This document shows, one piece after another, positions 10,414-18,966 of a DNA stretch of 64,000 nt (position 1 is the stretch's first letter; each line of letters begins with the position of its first letter). The stretch spans positions 7,378,001 through 7,442,000 of the forward strand of contig NZ_CP109190.1 of NCBI RefSeq assembly GCF_041438805.1, written 5' to 3'. The translations under genes were made by a program, and so were the position numbers. The notes under the pieces are model-generated. The model did no database searches. It was not told where the DNA came from and worked only from the letters and a program-made list of their open reading frames with translations. The stretch comes from Streptomyces sp. NBC_01707 (GTDB lineage Bacteria > Actinomycetota > Actinomycetes > Streptomycetales > Streptomycetaceae).

Positions 10414-10748
10414 GCGACAACGAGACTCTGACCACCAAGCCGGCCTCCGAGGAGGAGGTCCGCGAGGCCCTGTACGACGTCGTCGACCCCGAACTGGGCA
10501 TCGACGTCGTCAACCTGGGCCTGATCTACGGCATTCACATCGACGACGCCAACATCGCCACCCTCGACATGACGCTGACGTCCGCGGCCTGCCCGCTGAC
10601 CGATGTCATCGAGGACCAGGCGAAGTCCGCGACCGACGGCCTCGTCAGTGAGCTGCGGATCAACTGGGTCTGGATGCCGCCGTGGGGCCCGGACAAGATC
10701 ACGGACGACGGGCGCGAGCAGCTGCGTGCGCTCGGCTTCAACGTCTGA
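10410..10748 (+). CDS. sufT: SufT-like metal-sulfur cluster maturation factor (DUF59/MIP18)
   Basis: This 112-residue DUF59 protein begins MSDNETLTTK, overlapping sufU by four bases. It has the family signature VVDPELGIDVVNLGLIYGI, then TLTSAACPLTDVI with the conserved reactive cysteine, and WVWMPPWGPDKITDDGREQLRALGF at the end. It closes the suf operon. Family knowledge: DUF59 proteins help insert Fe-S clusters into target proteins under high demand. A strong terminator starts 15 bases after its stop codon. Confidence 0.93.
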   Translation: MSDNETLTTKPASEEEVREALYDVVDPELGIDVVNLGLIYGIHIDDANIATLDMTLTSAACPLTDVIEDQAKSATDGLVSELRINWVWMPPWGPDKITDDGREQLRALGFNV

Positions 10749-10763
10749 GCCATATGCCTGACC

Positions 10764-10797
10764 CGAACGGCCCCCGGCTTCCACCGGGGGCCGTTCG
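10764..10797 (+). terminator. Intrinsic-type terminator of the suf operon
   Basis: A perfect 14-bp stem, CGAACGGCCCCCGG paired with CCGGGGGCCGTTCG around a CTTCCA loop, lies 15 bases after the last suf gene. There is no U-run, as is usual in Streptomyces. Confidence 0.9.
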
Positions 10798-10888
10798 GCG
10801 TCGTCCGTCTGCCCTACGGATGGTGTGCCCGCCGTTGGTACGGGAACCGGAGCGTACTCCTCGACATCACGCCGACGAGAGGCACGCC

Positions 10889-11173
10889 GTGCTGCATCAG
10901 TTTTCGCTGCGGAACCGTCGGGGCCACCGCCGCGGCCGGCGTTCCTGTGCTGGCGGCCCTGGGAGTCGACACCCCTGCGCACGCCGCCACTTACGGGACT
11001 TCGGCGAGGAGGCCGTCGTCGACGTGCCGGACCTGGCGGTGCCGGGTGCGCGGGCGCAGCTGATCACCGACGCCGGTTCCGCCGATATGTACGGGGACGT
11101 TACCGAGGCGAGGGACCTCGACCACGCCGAGTGGAAGAAGCCGCGTTCCGTCCGGTTCACCGTCAGCAGCTGA
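10889..11173 (+). pseudogene. Probable frameshifted gene for a small secreted protein
   Basis: A GTG at 10889 with an AGAGG ribosome binding site opens a frame beginning MLHQFSLR. Shortly after, the +1 frame encodes an ideal signal peptide (TVGATAAAGVPVLAALGV then PAHA-ATYG), and after about position 11000 the first frame resumes with DFGEEAVVDVPDLAVPGA and DHAEWKKPRSVRFTVSS to a TGA at 11173. Joining the three parts would give a coherent protein of about 94 residues: start, export signal and acidic mature part. Two compensating single-base shifts (near 10910 and 11000) are needed. It may be a decayed gene or a pair of sequencing errors. The mature part is not recognised. Confidence 0.4.
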
Positions 11174-11238
11174 CGACCGGGCACGGCTTCGCGTTCTGTC
11201 ATGGCGAACGGCCATGTCCACCGTGCAGACTGGCGGTC

Positions 11239-11604
11239 ATGGCCGTTTCCTTCTACTCCATCGTCGTCGACGCCCACGATCTGCCGTCGCAGGCCCGGTT
11301 CTGGTGCCGGGTGCTCGACTGGGAGGTGCTCTTCGAAGCCGACGACGAAGTCGTCATCGGCGCCGACAAGGACGCCGTGCCCGGCATCACCTTCGTCCCC
11401 GTACCGGAGGGGAAGACGGTCAAGAACCGGCTGCACATCGATCTCGCACCCGACGACCAGGCCGTGGAGGTCGCACGGATCATCGGCCTCGGTGCCACCC
11501 GGTCGGACGTCGGCCAGCGCGCCGATGCGGGCTGGGTGGTGCTGGCAGACCCCGAGGGGAACGAGTTCTGCGTGCTGACTCCGAAGAACTCGCTCATCGA
11601 CTGA
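11239..11604 (+). CDS. VOC (glyoxalase/bleomycin resistance) superfamily protein
   Basis: This 121-residue protein starts MAVSFYSIVVDAHDLPSQARFW, the classical first beta strand and helix of VOC proteins, and ends AGWVVLADPEGNEFCVLTP, the classical last strands with the metal-ligand glutamate region. It is a single betaalphabetabetabeta repeat pair, typical of small actinobacterial glyoxalase-like enzymes or binding proteins of unknown substrate. An upstream extension in frame is not protein-like. It stands alone and converges on the membrane protein gene with a shared terminator. Confidence 0.85.
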   Translation: MAVSFYSIVVDAHDLPSQARFWCRVLDWEVLFEADDEVVIGADKDAVPGITFVPVPEGKTVKNRLHIDLAPDDQAVEVARIIGLGATRSDVGQRADAGWVVLADPEGNEFCVLTPKNSLID

Positions 11605-11624
11605 GAGCCGACTGCACCGGTACC

Positions 11625-11656
11625 CGGGTCGGACCCGTGTGCGCGGGCCCGACCCG
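11625..11656. terminator. Bidirectional hairpin between convergent genes
   Basis: CGGGTCGGACCCG pairs with CGGGCCCGACCCG over 13 positions with one mismatch and a 6-base loop. It lies between the VOC gene and the convergent membrane-protein gene, so it can serve both. Confidence 0.7.
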
Positions 11657-11659
11657 CGC

Positions 11660-12784
11660 TCACGGGCCGAACTGCGGGGGCACGGCAGCGGCTTCGGCGA
11701 GCACCGGGCCCAGGTTCTCGTTGCGCATCCGGCGATCGACGTACAGCAGACCGGTCACCAGCTGAGGGAACGTGGCCGAGACGAGCTGGCTGACCAGCTG
11801 CCCCAGCAGCGTGGCCACCAGGTAGCCGCTCATGGCGACGACGACCGCCGTCGCATTCGGATCGGAGCCCAGGCTCTCCATGCCGATCATGCCGGGGAAC
11901 ATGCCGAGGATCGAGAACGGCAGCTGGATGATGTAGCTCGCCACGGCCGCCATGAGTATGGCGAGCAGAGAGATGCCGAAGATCCGCCACCAGTCACCGC
12001 GCACCAGCTGAGACGAGCGGCGCAGCGCGGCGACCGGGCGCTGCCCCTCGAAGACCGCGGCCGCGGGGGCCAGCGAGAACTTCACCCAGAGCCAAATCGC
12101 CAACGGGGCGGTGGCCAGAGCGCCCAGGACGCCCACCGCGATCGCCACCCCGCTGCCGGATCCGTCCAGGGTGATGAACGCGATCGTCATGGCGATGAAG
12201 GCGACCATCATGAGCACTATCGGGATGACCGCGACCAGGGAGGTCAGGAGCACCGTGCCGATCACGGCCGGGACCCGCGCCCAGGCCCGGCGCCAGATGA
12301 TGCCGAAGGTGGTCGGCCGGCCCAGAACCGCGTCCTGCAGAACCGCCGGAACCGTCGCGTACATCATCGCCGTGGCGGTCATCAGCACCAGGACGGCCAC
12401 CAGCCAGACGGCGCCGAGGGCGATCGCCAGCGGCACGATGTCCTCGGATCGAGGGCTCTCCTCCGAGGAGAGCTCCATGACCCGGTGCAGAGGGTCACTG
12501 ACCGCGGAGTACGCGATCGCGACCGCCGCCCCGACCACGACCAGTGCCCCGCCGTACACGGCCGCGCCCACGCCGAACAGCTGCTTCCAGTAGCGGCCCA
12601 TCGTGGAGAAGGCTCCACCGAGTATGTCCCCGAGACCGAGGGGCCGGAGTGGTATCACCCCGGGTTTCGGGGGCATCCAGCCGCCGCCCCATCCCGGCGG
12701 CCCGGGAGGCCCTCCGTACGGCGCTCCTCCGTACGGTGTGCCGCCCCCGGGCACACCGCCGCCCCACCCTGCGTCCTGCGCCAC
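11660..12784 (-). CDS. Polytopic membrane protein, glycerophosphodiester phosphodiesterase-membrane-domain-like
   Basis: The best start is GTG 12784 (MAQDAGWGGG), preceded by ACGGAG, giving 374 residues; a longer ATG-initiated reading from 12943 would run through the SMR promoter. Residues 1-40 are Gly/Pro/Tyr-rich and cytoplasmic (repeated PYGG/PPG). PLRPLGLGDILGGAFSTMGRYWKQLFG is the common entry of this actinobacterial family, followed by about six long hydrophobic segments. Related domains are found in front of glycerophosphodiester phosphodiesterases, but no catalytic domain is present here. The function is unknown; it may be an envelope or secretion-linked protein. Confidence 0.75.
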   Translation of the reverse strand: MAQDAGWGGGVPGGGTPYGGAPYGGPPGPPGWGGGWMPPKPGVIPLRPLGLGDILGGAFSTMGRYWKQLFGVGAAVYGGALVVVGAAVAIAYSAVSDPLHRVMELSSEESPRSEDIVPLAIALGAVWLVAVLVLMTATAMMYATVPAVLQDAVLGRPTTFGIIWRRAWARVPAVIGTVLLTSLVAVIPIVLMMVAFIAMTIAFITLDGSGSGVAIAVGVLGALATAPLAIWLWVKFSLAPAAAVFEGQRPVAALRRSSQLVRGDWWRIFGISLLAILMAAVASYIIQLPFSILGMFPGMIGMESLGSDPNATAVVVAMSGYLVATLLGQLVSQLVSATFPQLVTGLLYVDRRMRNENLGPVLAEAAAVPPQFGP

Positions 12785-12914
12785 TGCTGCTCCGTTGTCT
12801 GTTGTCGTTGCTGTGTGCCGGTCGGGACACCGTAGCGGTCCGGACCCGGCAGCGGATCCCGGCCGGCACCACCGACCGCTGCGGGCCGGGGATGCCGGAT
12901 CCGGCCCGGCGTTG

Positions 12915-12950
12915 TGTACAGGTGTACGCAACGATGCGTACACTCGTACA
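12915..12950. promoter_or_regulatory. Long palindromic operator before the SMR/TetR pair
   Basis: Two 16-base arms (12915-12930 and 12935-12950) match at 14 of 16 positions around a 4-base centre; the inner nine, GTGTACGCA and TGCGTACAC, match perfectly. It ends one base before the ATG of the SMR gene. This is the expected operator of the TetR regulator encoded two genes down, and it implies a leaderless or very short 5' end. Confidence 0.75.
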
Positions 12951-12951
12951 C

Positions 12952-13272
12952 ATGGGATATGGGCTGCTGGCCGCGGCCATCGCGGCGGAGGTGGCCGGGA
13001 CGACGGCCATGAAGTACAGCGAGGGCTTCACCCGGCTGTGGCCCTCGCTCATCACCGTCGTCGGCTATCTGCTGGCCTTCTCGTTGCTCGCGCAGACCCT
13101 CAAGACACTGTCCATGGGAACCGCGTACGCCATCTGGGCCGGGGTCGGCACGGCCGCGGTCGCCACCATAGGCGTCCTGTTCATGGGTGAGTCCGGCAAC
13201 CCGGTCAAGGTGGCGGGCATCGCCCTGGTCATCGCCGGCGTGGTGGTGCTCAACCTGGGCGGAGCCCACTGA
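12952..13272 (+). CDS. Small multidrug resistance (SMR) family efflux protein
   Basis: This 106-residue protein has four membrane segments. It begins MGYGLLAAAIAAEVAGTTAMKYSEGFTRLWP, with the essential membrane glutamate of SMR pumps in the AAEVAGTTAMK motif, and continues AYAIWAGVGTAAVATIGVLFMGE and AGIALVIAGVVVLNL. It exports cationic lipophilic compounds or guanidinium-like solutes by proton antiport as a dimer. ATG 12952 is preferred over ATG 12934 because the latter lies inside the operator. It shares one base with the TetR gene (TGATG), so the two are co-transcribed. Confidence 0.92.
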   Translation: MGYGLLAAAIAAEVAGTTAMKYSEGFTRLWPSLITVVGYLLAFSLLAQTLKTLSMGTAYAIWAGVGTAAVATIGVLFMGESGNPVKVAGIALVIAGVVVLNLGGAH

Positions 13273-13808
13273 TGGTCCGCCGTTACGACCCCGAGCGCCG
13301 CGGCCGCATCATCGACGCGGCGATCCGGGTGGTGGGCGCAAGGGGCATCGCGGGGCTCAGCCACCGCTCCGTCGCCGCCGAGGCCGATGTGCCGCTCGGT
13401 TCGACGACGTATCACTTCGCCTCGCTCGACGATCTGCTGATCGCCGCGCTGCGCCGGTCGAACGAGCACTTCGCCCGCGCCATGCGGGAGAGCGAGGCGC
13501 TCCTCGCGCCGGACGCGGACCTCGCCGAGGAGCTGGCCCGGCTGCTGGGGGAGTGGTTCTCCGGCGGGCGCGGGCGACCGGAGCTGGAGTACGAGCTGTA
13601 TCTTGCGGCGCTGCGCCGGCCGGCACTGCGGCCCGTCGCCGCCGAGTGGACGGACGGTACCGCCGAGCTGCTCGCCGGGCGCACCGACCCGGCCACCGCG
13701 CGGGCGCTGACAGCGCTGATGGACGGGATCTGTCTGCAGGTGCTGCTGACGGGCGGGACGTACGACGCGGCGTACACGCGGGAGATGCTGGCCCGGATCA
13801 TCGGCTGA
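13272..13808 (+). CDS. TetR-family regulator of the SMR pump
   Basis: This 178-residue protein has an N-terminal helix-turn-helix (AGLSHRSVAAEADVPLGSTTYHFASLDDLL, about residues 25-56), with the TetR hallmark of a tyrosine and phenylalanine after the recognition helix. The C-terminal ligand domain is alpha-helical and Leu/Arg-rich. It overlaps the SMR gene by one base and probably represses the pair through the palindrome at 12915-12950, releasing it when a pump substrate binds. Confidence 0.9.
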   Translation: MVRRYDPERRGRIIDAAIRVVGARGIAGLSHRSVAAEADVPLGSTTYHFASLDDLLIAALRRSNEHFARAMRESEALLAPDADLAEELARLLGEWFSGGRGRPELEYELYLAALRRPALRPVAAEWTDGTAELLAGRTDPATARALTALMDGICLQVLLTGGTYDAAYTREMLARIIG

Positions 13809-13931
13809 CCAGGGCCGGTCAGGGCTGACAGGGCCGGCCACGGTCGGCCGGGGCAGGGCGGCGCAGAGCGGTCCCGGACCGGGTGGGCGTCGGCGCATCG
13901 CCCATCGGCAGGCCGGGGGCGTCCGGCCGGT

Positions 13932-14801
13932 TCAGCCGCCGACCGCCGTCAGCGCCGCCCGCACGCTCGCCTCGATGTCCGTGATCGGATACAGCGCCTC
14001 GCGAACCGTCCGGTCCCGGTCCACCACCAGCGTCAGCCGCTTCAGCCGGCTGACCCCCGAGGCGCGGAACGTCGGCAGCCGCAGCGCTGCCGCCAGCTCC
14101 AGCTCCGCGTCGGAAAGCAGTGGGAAGCGCAGCCCCTCCGCGTCCGCGAACGCCCGCTGCTCGTCCGGGCGTTGGGTGGAGACTCCGTGCACACTCGCCC
14201 CCGCCGCGGTGAACTCGGCCAACTGATCGCGGTACGTACAGGATTCGAGGGTGCAGCCGCGCGCGCCCGGGATCTCCGCCCAACCGGGCGGATAGGCGTC
14301 CCGGCGGGCGTAGGCGCCCGGAAAGCAGTACAGGACGGTGTACGGGGTGTCGGCGACCGGGTCGCTCAACACGCCGTAGCTGTCCTGTAGTTGCAGCTCG
14401 GGCAGGCGGGTGCCCACCAGTGCGTGCACCCGCGCCGCCTCCCGGGACGCCTCCTCGGTCGTCGCCATCGTCTCTCCGCCTCCCGTCACCCAGGTGTCGC
14501 CCCAGTCCTGGAGCGCGATCAACACAGGCAGCAGTGCCCGGCCGCGCGGGGTGAGCCGGTACTCGTACCGGGCCGGGCGGTCCTGGTACGGCTCCCGGGT
14601 CAGTACCCCCGCGTCGACCAGCAGGCGCAGCCGCTCGGTGAGTACCTTGCGGGACATACCCAGCTCCTGCTGGAGCGCGTCGAAGCGGTGCACCCCGCGC
14701 GCGGTGTCCCGCACGATCAGCAGGGTCCACCAGTCGCCGACGACATCGAGGGCCTGGGCGATCGCGCAGTCGGCGTCGGCCAGGCTGGTGCGCTGCGGCA
14801 T
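13932..14801 (-). CDS. HxlR-type regulator fused to a PrxQ/BCP-like peroxiredoxin
   Basis: The protein has 289 residues from ATG 14801 (MPQRTSLADADC); a start at 14831 is also possible. Residues 8-105 form an HxlR winged helix (CAIAQALDVVGDWWTLLIVRDTARG, then LGMSRKVLTERLRLLVDAGVLTRE) with the conserved N-terminal cysteine C12. Residues 130-289 are a thioredoxin-fold redoxin with CTLESC (C183 and C188), the peroxidatic/resolving spacing of PrxQ/BCP, followed by TYRDQLAEF. HxlR proteins sense quinones, aldehydes or redox state. Joined to a peroxidase domain, the protein could act as a self-contained peroxide sensor-repressor. It is divergent from an MFS gene it may control. Confidence 0.85.
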   Translation of the reverse strand: MPQRTSLADADCAIAQALDVVGDWWTLLIVRDTARGVHRFDALQQELGMSRKVLTERLRLLVDAGVLTREPYQDRPARYEYRLTPRGRALLPVLIALQDWGDTWVTGGGETMATTEEASREAARVHALVGTRLPELQLQDSYGVLSDPVADTPYTVLYCFPGAYARRDAYPPGWAEIPGARGCTLESCTYRDQLAEFTAAGASVHGVSTQRPDEQRAFADAEGLRFPLLSDAELELAAALRLPTFRASGVSRLKRLTLVVDRDRTVREALYPITDIEASVRAALTAVGG

Positions 14802-14901
14802 TGCTTCGTCTTCTTCCGTTCTCTTCCTCATGGATTGACCCGCGGAAAGCATGCTGCCATAGTCCGTTCCCAAGGGGAACTCACTGGGGAGGGTGACGGG
14901 G

Positions 14902-16149
14902 ATGGGGATGCTGCGGAACGTGCCGCGGACGGTGCGGCTGCTGGCCTTCGGGGCCTTCCTCAACGGAGTCGTCAGCTTCACCTTCGTCTATCTCTTCGTC
15001 TATCTGACCGGACCGCGCGAACTGACCGTTCCGCAGGCCGGAGTGATCGCCGGCATCGGCGGGGTCGGCCTGGTCGCCGGGAACTTCACCGGCGGCTGGT
15101 TCGGCGACCACTACGGCCACCGCCGGATGCTCCTCGCGGGCGCGCTGGTGAGCGGCGCGGTGCTCGTCACCCTGCCGGTCCTGCCGATCGCGGCGATGTA
15201 CGCGGTGCTGCCGCTCGCGCAGTACGCGGCCGGCGTCGTACGCGCCGCCAACTCCGCACTCGTCGCCGTCTCCGTGCCCGAGGGCGGCCGACGCCAGAGC
15301 TTCGCCGTGATGCGCGCCGGCGGCAACGCGGGCTTCACCGTCGGCCCACCGCTCGGCGCGCTGATCGCCGCCCACTTCTCGTACGGCCTGCTGTTCGTCG
15401 TCGACGGCCTAGGGACGCTGCTCTTCGCCGTGTACGCATCGAAGGTGCTCCCGGCGCGCGGCACCGTACACACCCGGCAGGCCCGCAACCCCGACGCGCC
15501 CGGACTCCTGCGGGAGATGCGGGCGAGGCCGGCGGTGCCCGTGCTGCTCGCCGCGATCCTCTGCGTGGACCTCGTCTACCGGCAGCAGTACTCGACCCTG
15601 CCGGTCTTCCTCGCCGATCACGGCCGCAGCACCCAGTTCTACGGCTGGCTGCTCGCCATCAACGGCGGCGTCATCCTCTGCCTCGAACTCCCCGTGACGC
15701 ACGCGCTGCGCCGACGGGCGCCGCTGAGCATCGTCGGCGCCGGTCTCTTGCTGGTGGGACTGGGGTTCGCGGTACTGATCCCGGGGGCGGGGGCGTTGTT
15801 CGCCGTCACCATGATGGCGTCGGTGACCGCGGGCGAGATCCTCTACAAGACCACCGCCACGGCATACGTCGCCGACCAGGCACACGCCCATGCGCAGGGC
15901 CGCTTCCAGAGTCTGTACGCGGGCGCCTCCATCAGCGGGCAGGTGCTGGCGCCACCGCTCGGCGGCGCGCTCTACGCCGCCGCGCCGGAGCTGCTCTGGC
16001 CGGCCTGCGCGCTGCTGGCGGGCGGCGCGGGCCTCGCGGTGCTGGCGGCGCGGCGGCTGAGCGGGCCCGGGGCGAAGACCGTGCGGGGGCCGGTGCGCGA
16101 CGCGTCTGCGGCGCAGGCGCCACCCGTACGGCAGGCACGGTCCGGGTGA
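14902..16149 (+). CDS. MFS efflux transporter
   Basis: The protein has 415 residues from ATG 14902, placed 10 bases after GGAGG; GTG 14893 is too close to that site. It has twelve hydrophobic segments and MFS motif A ([15 protein letters not shown]) in the loop after segment 2. The central loop is short and the C-terminus is Ala/Arg-rich. Proteins of this type export small molecules. It is transcribed divergently from the HxlR-peroxiredoxin gene, about 100 bases apart, which suggests control by that protein. A hairpin terminator encloses its stop codon. Confidence 0.85.
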   Translation: MGMLRNVPRTVRLLAFGAFLNGVVSFTFVYLFVYLTGPRELTVPQAGVIAGIGGVGLVAGNFTGGWFGDHYGHRRMLLAGALVSGAVLVTLPVLPIAAMYAVLPLAQYAAGVVRAANSALVAVSVPEGGRRQSFAVMRAGGNAGFTVGPPLGALIAAHFSYGLLFVVDGLGTLLFAVYASKVLPARGTVHTRQARNPDAPGLLREMRARPAVPVLLAAILCVDLVYRQQYSTLPVFLADHGRSTQFYGWLLAINGGVILCLELPVTHALRRRAPLSIVGAGLLLVGLGFAVLIPGAGALFAVTMMASVTAGEILYKTTATAYVADQAHAHAQGRFQSLYAGASISGQVLAPPLGGALYAAAPELLWPACALLAGGAGLAVLAARRLSGPGAKTVRGPVRDASAAQAPPVRQARSG

Positions 16150-16160
16150 CCGGACCGTGC
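16135..16160 (+). terminator. Hairpin with the MFS stop codon in its loop
   Basis: GCACGGTCCGG pairs perfectly with CCGGACCGTGC around a GTGA tetraloop of the GNRA type. The TGA stop codon of the MFS gene is formed by the loop bases, so the terminator overlaps the coding end. Confidence 0.75.
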
Positions 16161-16240
16161 GAGGCCGGCGGGGGCCGCGCGGTGACCGTCCGGCGAGACC
16201 GGTTGGCTCCGGCGGGTCCTCGCCGGTTAGGTTTCGTGTC

Positions 16241-17227
16241 ATGACCGACACGACTTCTCGCACCACCGGCGCCGTCGCCGCCGGCCTCGCCACCATCGCC
16301 GGCGACGGTTCCGTTCTCGACACCTGGTACCCCGCCCCCGCGCTCACCGCCGAGCCCGGTCCGGCCGGAACCGAGCGGCTCACCCCCGACCTCGCCGTGA
16401 ACCTGCTCGGTGAGGGTGCGGCCAAGGCCATCGGCGTGGACGCCCGCCGCGGTGTCGAGATCGTCGCCGTCCGTACGGTCATCGCCTCGCTCGACGACAA
16501 GCCGCTCGATGCGCACGACGCGTACCTGCGCCTGCACCTCCTCTCGCACCGCCTCGTCCAGCCGCACGGCCAGAACCTGGACGGCATCTTCGGCTTCCTC
16601 GCCAACGTCGCCTGGACGTCGCTGGGTCCGGTCGCCGTCGACGACCTGGAGCACGTGCGGCTGAACGCCCGCGCCGACGGCCTGCACCTCCAGGTCACCT
16701 CGGTCGACAAGTTCCCCCGGATGACGGACTACGTCGCTCCGAAGGGCGTCCGGATCGCCGACGCCGACCGGGTCAGGCTCGGCGCGCACCTCGCCGCCGG
16801 TACGACCGTCATGCACGAGGGCTTCGTCAACTTCAACGCCGGCACGCTCGGCACGTCGATGGTCGAGGGCCGCATCTCCGCGGGCGTCGTCGTCGGCAAC
16901 GGCTCCGACATCGGCGGTGGCGCCTCCACGATGGGCACCCTCTCCGGCGGTGGCAAGGAGCGCATCGTCATCGGCGAGCGCTGCCTGATCGGCGCCGAGG
17001 CCGGCGTCGGGATCGCGCTCGGCGACGAGTGCGTCGTCGAGGCCGGTCTGTACGTCACCGCCGGTACGCGCATCACGCTGCCGGACGGCCAGATCGTCAA
17101 GGCGCGCGAGCTCTCCGGGGCCTCGAACATCCTGTTCCGCCGCAACTCGATCACCGGCGCCGTCGAGGCCCGCCCGAACAACGCGGTGTGGGACGGCCTG
17201 AACGAGATCCTGCACAGCCACAACTAG
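16241..17227 (+). CDS. dapD: Tetrahydrodipicolinate N-succinyltransferase
   Basis: This 328-residue protein starts at ATG 16241 ([16 protein letters not shown]). It is the actinobacterial DapD type: an N-terminal domain, then a left-handed beta helix built from hexapeptide repeats ([49 protein letters not shown]). It transfers succinyl from succinyl-CoA to tetrahydrodipicolinate in the lysine/meso-diaminopimelate pathway, cytosolic. It converges on a dapA gene of the same pathway, the two stop codons overlapping by four bases. Confidence 0.96.
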   Translation: MTDTTSRTTGAVAAGLATIAGDGSVLDTWYPAPALTAEPGPAGTERLTPDLAVNLLGEGAAKAIGVDARRGVEIVAVRTVIASLDDKPLDAHDAYLRLHLLSHRLVQPHGQNLDGIFGFLANVAWTSLGPVAVDDLEHVRLNARADGLHLQVTSVDKFPRMTDYVAPKGVRIADADRVRLGAHLAAGTTVMHEGFVNFNAGTLGTSMVEGRISAGVVVGNGSDIGGGASTMGTLSGGGKERIVIGERCLIGAEAGVGIALGDECVVEAGLYVTAGTRITLPDGQIVKARELSGASNILFRRNSITGAVEARPNNAVWDGLNEILHSHN

Positions 17228-18108
17228 CGTGTAGCCGCGAGGAGTTCCTCGTACGCCCTCCGCAGCCCGTCGGTCGCCTCGCGCCCGGCGGGCTGCAGCG
17301 GTTCCCGGACCGGGCCCATGTCGAGCAGCGCCTTGACCGTCACGGTGCCGGGCAGACCCGACGCCATCATCAGCTCGGCCAGCGGCGCGGTCAGCAGATT
17401 GAGCCGGGCGGCCTCCGCGGTGTCCCCGGCGTCGAACGCGTCGATGACCTCACGCAGTTGCCGGGGCGCCACATTGGCGACCGTGCTGACATAGCCCGCC
17501 GCGCCCACCGCGTACAACGGCAGGTTGAGTTCCTCGCAACCCGAGTAGTACGCGAGCGAGGTCGCGCCGATCACCTTCGTCGAGCCGAGCAGGTCGTACG
17601 CGCAGTCCTTCACCGCCGCGATGCGCGGGTGCTCGGCCAGCCGCAGCAGGGTCGCCGGCTCGATACGGGTGCCGGTGCGGCCGGGGATGTCGTACAGCAT
17701 CAGCGGAATGCCGGTCGCGTCGGCGACGCGCCCGAAGTGCGCCTCGACGGCGGCCTGCGGGGGTCTGCTGTAATACGGCGTCACGACCAACAGCCCGTCC
17801 GCTCCGGCCTGTTCGGCCTGTTGCGCCAGCTGCACGGTGTGCCGGGTGTCCGCACTGCCGACCCCCGCGACGAGCGGTACGCCGTCGCCGACGGCCTCCC
17901 GGACCGCGCGCAGCAGTGCGGTCTTCTCGGCGTCGGTGGTGGTCGGGGACTCGCCGGTGGTCCCGCTGAGCACCAGGCCGTCGCAGCCGTCGGCGACGAG
18001 GCCGGCGGCATGCTTCCCGGCGGTGTCCAGGTCCAGGTCGCCCTCGGCGGTGAACGGAGTGATCATGGCGCAGAGGGCGCGACCGAAGGGGGCTACGGAT
18101 GCTGTCAT
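17224..18108 (-). CDS. dapA: 4-hydroxy-tetrahydrodipicolinate synthase
   Basis: This 294-residue TIM-barrel class I aldolase has the DapA pocket GTTGES, the catalytic tyrosines in VTPYYSRP and [11 protein letters not shown], and the Schiff-base lysine in [10 protein letters not shown]. The arginine that binds the substrate carboxylate is in IPGRTG. It condenses pyruvate with aspartate semialdehyde at the start of the diaminopimelate branch. Streptomyces often have more than one dapA-like gene; this one has the full biosynthetic residue set, unlike the two DHDPS-family paralogues at 28.8 and 33.1 kb. It ends four bases into dapD. Confidence 0.9.
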   Translation of the reverse strand: MTASVAPFGRALCAMITPFTAEGDLDLDTAGKHAAGLVADGCDGLVLSGTTGESPTTTDAEKTALLRAVREAVGDGVPLVAGVGSADTRHTVQLAQQAEQAGADGLLVVTPYYSRPPQAAVEAHFGRVADATGIPLMLYDIPGRTGTRIEPATLLRLAEHPRIAAVKDCAYDLLGSTKVIGATSLAYYSGCEELNLPLYAVGAAGYVSTVANVAPRQLREVIDAFDAGDTAEAARLNLLTAPLAELMMASGLPGTVTVKALLDMGPVREPLQPAGREATDGLRRAYEELLAATR

Positions 18109-18258
18109 GTCCGAAGTGTCCGACGGCCGGACCGTAAAGGTCTACTTAGTTCTTCTTGGGGTGAAGAGGAAGGAACGCTGAACAATGGTCCTAGGAGTCC
18201 GGTCCGCGCTCTGGCATGATCGAACGCCTATGCGGCAGGCCGATACGGGGGCGGGTGC

Positions 18259-18951
18259 ATGAGCATGCAGGAAACGGCGAGTACGGGGAGCGGTACGCGA
18301 AGAGCGGTGGCGGCCGCGTGCACGGCCGGGGTGTTGGCCCTGTCGCTGTCGGGATGCGCCGGACTGTTCGTGCCGGCCGGCGAGGGGGAGCCGGCGCCGA
18401 CGCCGAGCGTTTCGCGGACGCCCGGCCGGGTGCACGCGGAGAAGCTGCAGCCCGGTGATCTGTCCACCGCCCCGCCGGCCACCGGCGACGTGACCAGCCC
18501 GGCCCCGCCGCCGAGTGCCGCCGCCCGGGCCGACTGCCCGTCCTCCGGCGTCGTCGTGGACATGGGCGAGGTGCAGGCCGCACTGGGTCACCGGGCCGTG
18601 GGGCTCACGCTCACCAACTGCGGGAGCAAGCCGTACCGGGTCGACGGCTACCCGTCCGTCCGGGTCCTGGACGACGAAGGCGAACCGCTGCCGGTCAAGG
18701 TGAACCCGGGCTCCTCGTACATGGGAACCGACCCGGGGCCGAAAGAGATCATGCTGAAGCCGGGGAAGTCTCTGCACTCGCTGCTCGCCTGGGTCTCCAC
18801 CGCGACCGGCGGCGACCTCATCGAGGGCGACGCGCTGGAGATCGCACCGGCACCGGGGCTGGAGGCGCGTACCTTCCCGCTGAAGGGGAGCGACGTACGG
18901 CTGCTCGACGAGCTGAACATGACCGCCTGGCGCACCGTGTCGCCCCAGTAG
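18259..18951 (+). CDS. DUF4232 lipoprotein
   Basis: This 230-residue protein has a lipoprotein signal (RRAVAAACTAGVLALSLSGC) with the lipobox cysteine at residue 33 of the longest reading. A Pro/Thr/Ala-rich linker follows, then a DUF4232 domain (ADCPSSGVVVDMGEVQAALGHRAVGLTLTNCGSKPYRVDGYP) with two cysteines. These are surface-attached beta-sandwich proteins of unknown function in actinobacteria. The ATG at 18265 is an alternative start. It ends 15 bases before a convergent GNAT gene. Confidence 0.88.
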   Translation: MSMQETASTGSGTRRAVAAACTAGVLALSLSGCAGLFVPAGEGEPAPTPSVSRTPGRVHAEKLQPGDLSTAPPATGDVTSPAPPPSAAARADCPSSGVVVDMGEVQAALGHRAVGLTLTNCGSKPYRVDGYPSVRVLDDEGEPLPVKVNPGSSYMGTDPGPKEIMLKPGKSLHSLLAWVSTATGGDLIEGDALEIAPAPGLEARTFPLKGSDVRLLDELNMTAWRTVSPQ

Positions 18952-18966
18952 CGCCTCCGGGGCGGC

